Of a stretch of DNA of 39,640 bases, positions 33,268 to 39,640 are shown one piece after another (within the stretch, counting starts at the first letter, position 1; every line of letters starts with the position of its first letter). The notes under the pieces were generated by a model. That model was not told the origin of the DNA. It saw only the letters and a list, made by a program, of their open reading frames with translations, and did not search any database. This stretch comes from an uncultured Campylobacter sp. (GTDB taxonomy: Bacteria; Campylobacterota; Campylobacteria; Campylobacterales; Campylobacteraceae): NCBI RefSeq assembly GCF_938017705.1, contig NZ_CALIIS010000074.1, forward strand, positions 1-39,640. Direction: 5' to 3'. Both the position numbers and the translations under genes were made by a program.

Positions 33268-35775
33268 AACGAGCGCCAGCTTCAGCACCTCTTCGATCCG
33301 CTCTATCGGCGTTATTTTCAGATCATTTTTGACCTCGTCCGGGATCTCCGCCAGGTCGCGCTCGTAATTTTTGCGCGGGATCAAAACCTCGGCGATTTTG
33401 GCTTTGTGCGCGGCGATGAGCTTCTCCTTAAGCCCGCCGATCGGCAGCACCTTGCCGCTTAGCGTGATCTCGCCCGTCATCGCTAGATCGGCGCGCACCT
33501 TGCGCTCGCTTAAAATCGACGCGATCGCCGTGCTCATCGTGATACCCGCGCTCGGTCCGTCCTTGGGCGTCGCGCCCTCGGGCACGTGAATGTGAAGGTC
33601 GAATTTATTATAAATCTGCTCCGAGCTTTCGGAATTCTCTTCCGCGTCTAAATTTCGCGTCGCCGCAGGGCTTTTAGATGCGCCGCTATTTGCGCGCAAT
33701 GCGGAGTTTTTGCCGCCGCGCGAGGCTTTTGTCGCGCCCGCCTTCGCGTCTTGCCCCGCTTGTAGCTTGCCCTCGTCGATCAGCACCTTTACGACGCTAA
33801 AGGCGATCTGCGCGGATTCTTTCATCACGTCGCCGAGCTGACCCGTGATCGTCATCGCACCCTTGCCTTTGATCTTGACCGCTTCGATCTTGAGTACGTC
33901 GCCGCCTACCGCAGTCCACGCAAGCCCGTTTACGATACCGATTTGATCGCGTTTTTCAACCTCGTCGATCTCGAAAACCTTTTTATTTAGGAATTCGCTT
34001 AAATTTTTCGTCGTAATGACGATTTTTTTAAACTCTTTGTCTTTTAAAATTTTAACCGCGACCTTGCGAAAGATCGCTGCGATCTGGCGGCGCAGGTTTC
34101 GCACGCCGCTTTCGCGCGTGTACTCTTCGATGATCTCGGAAAGGGCGGCGGGGTTGATCGCTACGTCGGCGGATTTTAAACCGTGGCGCTGCAGCTCCTG
34201 GGGGATCAGATAGTCCTTGGCGATCTGAAATTTCTCCTGCGGCGTGTATGAGCTAAGCTCGATAAATTCCATCCTATCGCGCAGCGGCGCGGGTATGAGA
34301 GATACGTCGTTTGCCGTGGCGATAAAGATGATCTTGCTAAGATCGATGTTAAAATTTAGATAATAATCCCTAAAGCTCGAGTTTTGCTCCGGATCTAAAA
34401 TTTCAAGCAGAACCGCCGTCGGATCGCCCTTGTATGAGCTTGAAATTTTATCGATCTCATCAAGCACGATGACGGGATTCATCTGATTTGCCTCGATGAG
34501 CCCTTGCACGATGCGGCCGGGCATCGCGCCGATGTAGGTGCGGCGGTGTCCGCGCAGCTCGTTTACGTCCTCGAGCCCGCCCAAAGCGATGCGGATGAGT
34601 TTGCGCTTAAGCGCGGTCGCGATAGAGTTTGCAAGGCTCGTTTTGCCTACGCCGGGAGGGCCGTAGAAGCACAGGATCGCGCCGCCGTTTTTGCCGTCCT
34701 CTTTACTTTTCTTGCTGCTTGTGCCGCGAAGCTCCAAAAGCTGCTTTAGCGCGAAATACTCCTCAATGCGCGCCTTGGGCCTTTTTAGGGAGTGGTGGTC
34801 TTTGTTTAGCTGCGCCGTAACGCCCTCGATAGACATCTTGTGTTTGGCAGTCTTTTCAAAAGGCACCTCCAAAACCCAGTCCAGATAGCTTTGCACTAGC
34901 CCCGCATCGGCGCTATCAGGATGAAGGCGGGCAAATTTATCGATCTGCTTTTTGATCTCTTTGTAGGCATCCTCGCCCAAATAGGGCTTTTTGGCTTCCA
35001 GCTTTTTGCGGTACTCCTCGATCTCGACATCGCGATCGGCGTCGCCTCCGAGCTCCTTTTGGATCTGCTTGAGCTGCTCTTTTAAAAAATACTCCTTGTT
35101 CGTCTTATCGATCTTGGAATGAACCTTGCTTTTGATCTCCTTTTCGAGCCTCTGTGCTTCTATCTCGTCGGAGATGTAGTTGATGAGGTTGAAAAGGCGC
35201 TTTTGCAAGTTGCTCTCGGTAAAAAATGAGTAGGCTACCTGCTTTTTTAGGCGCAGTGCGCTTAAAATCAGGTCGCAAACGCGCGCTGCGTCGGTGCCGT
35301 CGTCGATGGTTTTTAGCAGATCGTTCGGGAAAAAATGCGTAAGCGTGCTAAGCGTCTTGGTTTTTTCCTTTAGCACGCTTACCAGCGCGTCTAATTTCTG
35401 GTCGTTGCCGCGCTCGTCGTGGATGATATCGACGGTAGCGATTAGCGGATCTTGTGAAATTTCTTTTACGATTTTGCCTTTTAGCGCGCCTTGGAATAAA
35501 ATTTTAACCCGACCGTCAGGAAGCGGCACGGTTCTCATCACGGAGCCCACTACGCCCGCGTTATAGATACCGCCAAAGCTTCTATCGCCGCTAAATTCCG
35601 ACTTGGAACTTACGACCATTATCATAGATTCGTTTTTGGCGGCTAGATCGAGGGCTTTTTTATTATGCTCGTCGCCGATGAAAAGGGGCGCTATCATAAA
35701 CGGATATAAAAATAGCTCGTCCTCGACGATGATAGGCAGATCGCTCGGGAAGGTTGTATTTTGCATCAGTTGCAT
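33265..35775 (-). CDS. lon: ATP-dependent protease Lon
   Basis: The 836-aa product has an N-terminal substrate-binding domain (starts LPIIVEDELFLYPFMIAPL), a coiled-coil region, AAA+ ATPase with Walker A GPPGVGKTS and Walker B IVLDEIDKI, sensor segments, and the C-terminal peptidase. The Ser742 (DGPSAG) / Lys785 catalytic dyad has the same 43-residue spacing as E. coli S679/K722. An insert of about 47 residues, rich in Ala/Ser/Gly/Lys (about 673-719), lies between the ATPase and peptidase parts, making it longer than C. jejuni Lon. AGGAGG precedes ATG 35775. Lon degrades misfolded and regulatory proteins in the cytoplasm. It is eight bases downstream of bamD. Confidence 0.96.
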   Translation of the reverse strand: MQLMQNTTFPSDLPIIVEDELFLYPFMIAPLFIGDEHNKKALDLAAKNESMIMVVSSKSEFSGDRSFGGIYNAGVVGSVMRTVPLPDGRVKILFQGALKGKIVKEISQDPLIATVDIIHDERGNDQKLDALVSVLKEKTKTLSTLTHFFPNDLLKTIDDGTDAARVCDLILSALRLKKQVAYSFFTESNLQKRLFNLINYISDEIEAQRLEKEIKSKVHSKIDKTNKEYFLKEQLKQIQKELGGDADRDVEIEEYRKKLEAKKPYLGEDAYKEIKKQIDKFARLHPDSADAGLVQSYLDWVLEVPFEKTAKHKMSIEGVTAQLNKDHHSLKRPKARIEEYFALKQLLELRGTSSKKSKEDGKNGGAILCFYGPPGVGKTSLANSIATALKRKLIRIALGGLEDVNELRGHRRTYIGAMPGRIVQGLIEANQMNPVIVLDEIDKISSSYKGDPTAVLLEILDPEQNSSFRDYYLNFNIDLSKIIFIATANDVSLIPAPLRDRMEFIELSSYTPQEKFQIAKDYLIPQELQRHGLKSADVAINPAALSEIIEEYTRESGVRNLRRQIAAIFRKVAVKILKDKEFKKIVITTKNLSEFLNKKVFEIDEVEKRDQIGIVNGLAWTAVGGDVLKIEAVKIKGKGAMTITGQLGDVMKESAQIAFSVVKVLIDEGKLQAGQDAKAGATKASRGGKNSALRANSGASKSPAATRNLDAEENSESSEQIYNKFDLHIHVPEGATPKDGPSAGITMSTAIASILSERKVRADLAMTGEITLSGKVLPIGGLKEKLIAAHKAKIAEVLIPRKNYERDLAEIPDEVKNDLKITPIERIEEVLKLALV

Positions 35776-35783
35776 CGCTCCTC

Positions 35784-36431
35784 CTACTCAAAAATCGCGC
35801 GATACCAAGGCGAGCGCGGTTTGATGACGTCGGTGCCGTTTAGCGGGGATTCTTCGATGCGCTGCTCGTAAATTTTGGCAGAACTTTCGCGATCGGTGCG
35901 CTGGTAAAGGTCTTTGATGTCGATATTTAGCTGATGCTCGGCAAGCCTGAGCTTCGTTAGCATCGTCTCAAGTAGCGGACGATACTCGCTCTGCGGGTAT
36001 TCAGCTATAAATTTTCGAATTTCGTCTATGCTGTTTAGCATTAGCTTTTGGTTGCGATTTGGGCGGCTAAAGGAATCGAAATTTGCTCTAATTTTTAGAA
36101 ATCTTGCGTATTCGATCTTCTGCGTCGTGCCGTAGAGGCGGATATATTCGTCTAGGTATTTGTTTGCTTTCTCGTAGTTTTCATCCTCCACAAAAGCCCA
36201 CGCCATAATGAGTGTCATCTCCTCAAGCAGCGGAGAGGCGATATGCTCGCTAGAAAAGCTAGTGTAGTGCTTCTCGGCATCCTCCATGCTGGCGTTATTG
36301 ATATCTTCTAAAATTTTAGAATACCATGCCTCGGGGCTTAGATTAAAAAGCTCGCCGTCACCTTTGCCACTGCAGCCGCCGATAAACGCGATAAATAGGA
36401 GAGCAGATAGAATTTTACTTAGATTTGTCAT
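35784..36431 (-). CDS. bamD: Outer-membrane assembly lipoprotein BamD
   Basis: The 215-aa product has a lipoprotein signal with lipobox FIGGC (Cys20), followed by TPR-like helices (LSPEAWYSKILEDINNAS, then repeated A-x-x-Y/E-x-x-Y units) to the end. BamD is the essential lipoprotein partner of BamA that folds beta-barrels in the outer membrane. AAGGATTTT precedes ATG 36431. lon follows eight bases downstream, so the two genes are one transcript; the bamD-lon order is also found in C. jejuni. Confidence 0.9.
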   Translation of the reverse strand: MTNLSKILSALLFIAFIGGCSGKGDGELFNLSPEAWYSKILEDINNASMEDAEKHYTSFSSEHIASPLLEEMTLIMAWAFVEDENYEKANKYLDEYIRLYGTTQKIEYARFLKIRANFDSFSRPNRNQKLMLNSIDEIRKFIAEYPQSEYRPLLETMLTKLRLAEHQLNIDIKDLYQRTDRESSAKIYEQRIEESPLNGTDVIKPRSPWYRAIFE

Positions 36432-36611
36432 AAAAAATCCTTGGAATTTATTTAGCTCGTAATTTTATAGTCTTTGAGTAAATGCAAGCTTAAATTCCGC
36501 GTCCAAATTTAAAAATGGAATTTCTTTAAAATTTTTATGCGTTCGGGCTTAAAAATCTTTGAAAACCGAAAAAATTTACGCGATAAATTCTAAATTTAAG
36601 TTTAACAATAG

Positions 36612-36617
36612 TATAAT
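36612..36617 (+). promoter_or_regulatory. -10 box of the pseudopilin operon
   Basis: A perfect TATAAT lies 66 bases before the first pseudopilin ATG, preceded by an AT-rich tract. It is divergent from bamD. Confidence 0.5.
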
Positions 36618-36683
36618 TAGCGCCGATAACGCAGAGTAAGTTTGTGTTTCCGTAATTTCAAAATTTTAAAGAAAGGATGTAAG

Positions 36684-37430
36684 ATGAAAAAAGGTTTTAC
36701 TCTAATTGAGCTGATCTTTACCATCGTGATTTTGGCGATCACGACGATGGCGATTCCTCGTATCGTCGCGCAGACGACCGAGCTAAATGCGATCAAAGAG
36801 GAGCTCGTATATAACGCTAAAGCTTTTATGTCTCGTATATCTAAAGCGCAGTGGGATAGCGCATACGTAGCAGATGCTAGCTGCGGAGGCGATACCGGCT
36901 GCATGAAAAGAATTTTATCGGTAAATCCGTCGATAGATTTGCCGTATAATAGCACTATAGAGGCTAGGCCCGGGATTTTAAATGAAGCCAGCAAACGTGA
37001 GGTCAGCGCTCAGGCTCCGGCTACAAAAAAGCAGTTCGGTAGAAGGGGAATTTCTCTGGGTGGCGGTAATTATAACGATATCGACGACTACGACCGGTTC
37101 ACGACGGTTATAACAGTCGGTAATTTGGTGGGCTCTAGTAGTAGAGGTGATTTTATCCTCAATACTAGGATTAATGTTGATGTGGATTATGTAGTAGAGC
37201 CTTTTAGCGCGGCGGAGTATGCTACGGGTACCGATATAAGAGGCGTTCTTAGCGATCTGCCTAACGACGAGTCTGCTGCCCCTACTAATATAAAGATGGT
37301 TAGGGTCGCCGCCACGGATCTAAACGATGCCGTAGCTAAAGATGGTACTGCCAAATCAGTAGTTTTAAAAGCGTTTTTATCTAATATCGGCGTCGGTTCC
37401 CAGACAACCGCCACTAGACGATATAACTGA
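36684..37430 (+). CDS. Type II/IV pseudopilin 1
   Basis: The 248-aa product starts MKKGFTLIELIFTIVILAIT: a short leader cut after Gly4 by prepilin peptidase, methyl-Phe, Glu at mature position 5, and a hydrophobic helix. The rest is a periplasmic globular part with a CGGDTGC pair in the first third, and no family was recognised beyond the N-terminus. ATG 36684 was chosen because GAAAGGAT precedes it and it gives the canonical leader; the open frame extends 42 bases upstream. It is first of three pseudopilin genes, likely for a type II-like secretion or DNA-uptake (Cts-like) machine. Confidence 0.88.
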   Translation: MKKGFTLIELIFTIVILAITTMAIPRIVAQTTELNAIKEELVYNAKAFMSRISKAQWDSAYVADASCGGDTGCMKRILSVNPSIDLPYNSTIEARPGILNEASKREVSAQAPATKKQFGRRGISLGGGNYNDIDDYDRFTTVITVGNLVGSSSRGDFILNTRINVDVDYVVEPFSAAEYATGTDIRGVLSDLPNDESAAPTNIKMVRVAATDLNDAVAKDGTAKSVVLKAFLSNIGVGSQTTATRRYN

Positions 37431-37442
37431 TAGGAGCACGAG

Positions 37443-38501
37443 ATGAAAAGAGGTTTCACCCTTATAGAGCTTGTGTTTGTTATCGTAGTGCTAGGTATAA
37501 TCTCGATGTTCGGTGCTGATCTATACACCAAGATCTACAAATCCTACGTGCATGTGCGTGCAGTAAATCAGCTGGAAGCCAGAACACAAAATGCGATGAT
37601 GCTAATCACAAATCGCTTAGAAGATAGGATAAAAAGCTCTACTATAGGCAGAGAGCTTAGCTCAAACGAGTTTGTGCCGATTAGCGATCTTACTGATCCT
37701 AAATACGACATACTGGAGTGGATCGGACAAAGCGTAGAGACGAGAAATATAAATAAGAGAACTCCCGGTTGGAGCGGCTTTATGTCGATGTCTCAGCTAA
37801 AAGATAACACATGGACGGCAGGCGAACAAGATGCTGGCTATATCGCAAATACTAGGGCTGAATTTAATATGGTATCTTTAGGTAGTGATTTCCCCCAAGT
37901 AGCTAATATAGTTGAAAATTTAAGGGCTACTGCGTATAACACTCCGTCTAATAATACTCAGGTTGCTGTTATATTTAAAGTCGTCACGAATGATGCTTCA
38001 CCTACTAGCGTAGGTATAGGCTTTGGCTACGATAGAAAGGTCGACGTGAACGGTAGCAATCGCGTGCTGATCGCCGTAGGCACTCCTAGTACTACGGGTA
38101 CCAATAATAAAGAAAGCGAAACTATTACTATCAACCAATATCCATTAAATCCAAATAACGATAAATCGCAGGAATTCTCCGAGCAGTACTATATAGCTCA
38201 TAGCGCTTACGCGATTGTTCCCGCTCAGGTCGTAACATATACGAAAGACAATGCGGGCAATTTGAGTAAGAATTTTAATCTACTTTTTAAGTATAACTAT
38301 CGTCCTTGGAGCACTGCTAAAGATGATGCGAACTCGTATGATAAGGCTAGCAGTGCGTTACTAGCCGAGGACGTGAGCTTGTTTAGATTTAAGGATGATA
38401 ACGGCGCCGTTGCACTTAAACTATGTATGAGAGACGACGGCAGAAATTTCGATCCTTCGGAGTTGGATCTAAATGTTTGTAAAGCACAGGTGGTGTACTA
38501 A
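37443..38501 (+). CDS. Pseudopilin 2 (PilW/GspJ-like size)
   Basis: The 352-aa product starts MKRGFTLIELVFVIVVLGII with the prepilin cut after Gly4 and Glu5, then a large mostly beta-type periplasmic domain with Asn/Thr-rich loops. A Cys pair lies near the C-terminus (LKLCMRDD and LNVCKAQ). Its size suits a minor pseudopilin of the PilW or GspJ type. It follows pseudopilin 1 by 12 bases, with TAGGAGC before ATG 37443. Its stop overlaps the next ATG by one base (TAATG). Confidence 0.85.
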   Translation: MKRGFTLIELVFVIVVLGIISMFGADLYTKIYKSYVHVRAVNQLEARTQNAMMLITNRLEDRIKSSTIGRELSSNEFVPISDLTDPKYDILEWIGQSVETRNINKRTPGWSGFMSMSQLKDNTWTAGEQDAGYIANTRAEFNMVSLGSDFPQVANIVENLRATAYNTPSNNTQVAVIFKVVTNDASPTSVGIGFGYDRKVDVNGSNRVLIAVGTPSTTGTNNKESETITINQYPLNPNNDKSQEFSEQYYIAHSAYAIVPAQVVTYTKDNAGNLSKNFNLLFKYNYRPWSTAKDDANSYDKASSALLAEDVSLFRFKDDNGAVALKLCMRDDGRNFDPSELDLNVCKAQVVY

Positions 38502-39034
38502 TGAAAACTATGCAAAAAGGCTTTGCTCTAGTAGCAGCCATATTTTTTATCATCATTGTAGCGACTACGGCGATTACGGCGTTATCTATCGCGTCCATGA
38601 CGGCTCGCGATGTCAATAATATCCAAGGCAGAGAGCAGGCGCTACTGCTAGCTCAGAGCGCTACGGAGCTAGCAGTCCTTGCTATGCAAAAGCATCAGTA
38701 TCTAACTACCGAGCTTAAGGCAGGAGGCGCTACGGCTGCGACCAATCCTACGTTAAATACGATTACTCTTGAGTATCCGTCAAATGATCCAGCTCAAAAG
38801 ATGTTTGATATCACCGTGACATTCGGATATTTCGATAGACAGCTGGGTGCGCCCGGCAATCATACCGTCGCTTATAGTAATTTTGGGCAAGGCTCGTCAG
38901 AAAGTCTTGCGAACGGTAAGGTGGGTAAAATTCTAAGTCATGCCGCGCTTGTAGATGTGGTAGTAAAATCTAATGTAGCGGTTATGGGAAGACCACAGAT
39001 CACATATCATAGGCGTACTATTCAAAAACCATAA
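38501..39034 (+). CDS. Pseudopilin 3 (PilX/GspK-like, no Glu5)
   Basis: The 177-aa product starts MKTMQKGFALVAAIFFIIIV. The leader would be cut after Gly7, giving a mature FALVAAIFF helix that lacks Glu5. Missing Glu5 is the hallmark of GspK/PilX-type tip pseudopilins, which cap the filament. The C-terminal domain is small and has no Cys pair. The start overlaps the stop of pseudopilin 2 by one base, and the three genes form one operon. hpf follows after 15 bases. Confidence 0.82.
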   Translation: MKTMQKGFALVAAIFFIIIVATTAITALSIASMTARDVNNIQGREQALLLAQSATELAVLAMQKHQYLTTELKAGGATAATNPTLNTITLEYPSNDPAQKMFDITVTFGYFDRQLGAPGNHTVAYSNFGQGSSESLANGKVGKILSHAALVDVVVKSNVAVMGRPQITYHRRTIQKP

Positions 39035-39049
39035 TGCAAAGGAGAGACG

Positions 39050-39592
39050 ATGAATTTAAATATCGTAGGTAAGCAGTTTGAGCTAACAGAAGCTATTAAA
39101 AATTATGTCGAAAACGCATTTGAGACGCTAGAAAAATATAATCTCGACATCATCTCGGGGCGTTGTGTAATTTCTGCCGACGAGAAGCAAGGCAAAAAAG
39201 GTTTTGTAGTGGATTTTTCATTAAATTTAGCGCATCAAGATACTATCGTCGTGCGCCAAAAAGATAAAGATCTCTACGCTGCCGTCGATCTCATCGTCGA
39301 GCGCGCCTCAAAAGTGCTTCGCAGATACCACGATAAGGTAAATTCTCACAAAAATCGCGACGAAATGAAACAAAACGCTGTAGATAATGCAATCGGCGCT
39401 AATGAGCCAAATTTAAACGACAAGGTCGATGAAATCGTCCCTACCGAGCTAGAGCTTTATAAACCGCTAGAGATTGATGAAGCACTAAATAAGCTAAAAG
39501 AAAGCACCGATCAGTTTTTGGTTTTCAATGATATGGATGCTAAAATGCGTGTGCTTTATAAGCGCAAGGACGGTAAATTCGGCTTATTTTAG
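39050..39592 (+). CDS. hpf: Ribosome hibernation promoting factor, long form
   Basis: The 180-aa product has the N-terminal S30AE/RaiA domain (1-about 100; MNLNIVGKQFELTEAIKNYV, then basic surfaces DKDLYAAVDLIVERASKVLRR in two parts). The C-terminal dimerisation domain is at about 120-180 (PLEIDEALNKLKESTDQFLVF, in two parts, FNDMDAKMRVLYKRKDGKFGLF). Long HPF joins 70S ribosomes into inactive 100S dimers in stationary phase or stress. AAAGGAGA precedes the ATG at 39050. It may be carried by the pseudopilin operon. An octamer tandem repeat begins directly after its stop. Confidence 0.95.
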   Translation: MNLNIVGKQFELTEAIKNYVENAFETLEKYNLDIISGRCVISADEKQGKKGFVVDFSLNLAHQDTIVVRQKDKDLYAAVDLIVERASKVLRRYHDKVNSHKNRDEMKQNAVDNAIGANEPNLNDKVDEIVPTELELYKPLEIDEALNKLKESTDQFLVFNDMDAKMRVLYKRKDGKFGLF

Positions 39593-39640
39593 AATTTTAG
39601 AATTTTAGAATTTTAGAATTTTAGAATTTTAGAATTTTAG
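39593..39640 (+). repeat. AATTTTAG octamer tandem repeat (at least 6 copies)
   Basis: Six exact copies of the 8-base unit run from the base after the hpf stop codon to the last base of the window. The hpf stop itself ends in ATTTTAG, nearly a seventh copy. The array runs off the edge, so its true length is unknown. Confidence 0.97.

Overview
The window reads as a chromosomal segment of an epsilonproteobacterium, most likely a Campylobacter of the oral/anaerobic, mid-GC kind (C. gracilis/rectus/showae-like; the species is an inference). The order HIT protein - pheS - pheT - aroA - ispH - rpsA - serA matches the C. jejuni housekeeping cluster, and the intergenic DNA is full of AT palindromes of the AAATTTTAAAATTT type. 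No tRNA, rRNA, CRISPR array, prophage or insertion sequence was recognised. The window ends inside an octamer tandem repeat, so it may be a whole contig that stopped there.

Layout. 0-1.8 kb: 5' end of a putative M23 peptidase gene (minus), dps, and a HIT protein gene (minus). 1.8-10.7 kb: a plus-strand housekeeping run (pheS, pheT, aroA, ispH overlapping, then rpsA and serA). 11.3-16.6 kb: a DUF3137 membrane protein, a zinc module (znuA plus a DUF1007/NicO transporter, divergent from a small Fur-family regulator, with a palindrome between them) and an unknown 146-aa protein. 17.5-22.1 kb: YdcH-like protein, argJ, a potassium channel with a C-terminal TrkA-N/RCK region, rpmB, rpe and a DnaQ-type exonuclease. 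22.1-28 kb: two long gene-free stretches flank a glycerate kinase and a GntP-family permease. 28-29.6 kb: a Sua5/YrdC-domain protein and an EamA transporter. 29.9-32.9 kb: a DpnII-type restriction-modification island. 33.3-39.6 kb: lon and bamD (minus), three pseudopilin genes and the long-form hibernation factor hpf (plus).

The main discovery is in the restriction island. The DpnII-family (GATC) endonuclease gene is split by an internal DNA inversion. Its first 60 codons and last 114 codons lie on the minus strand, while the middle 99 codons (31312-31608) lie on the plus strand between 22-bp inverted repeats (31290-31311 and 31609-31630, one mismatch). Flipping the segment on paper restores a continuous 273-codon endonuclease with no frame disruption. 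As assembled, the gene is OFF and gives only a 64-aa stub, while the downstream DpnA-like methyltransferase stays intact. This looks like an intragenic inverton acting as a reversible switch on a restriction enzyme, with methylation left on. The same operon carries a DpnD/PcfM-like protein and a winged-helix protein with a PD-(D/E)XK-like region. It begins with a 56-aa ORF that looks like the truncated 5' end of a GyrI-like gene, which suggests the cassette landed in that gene and took over its ribosome-binding site.

Coding assignments rest on reading the translations and on remembered family motifs; no database search was run.
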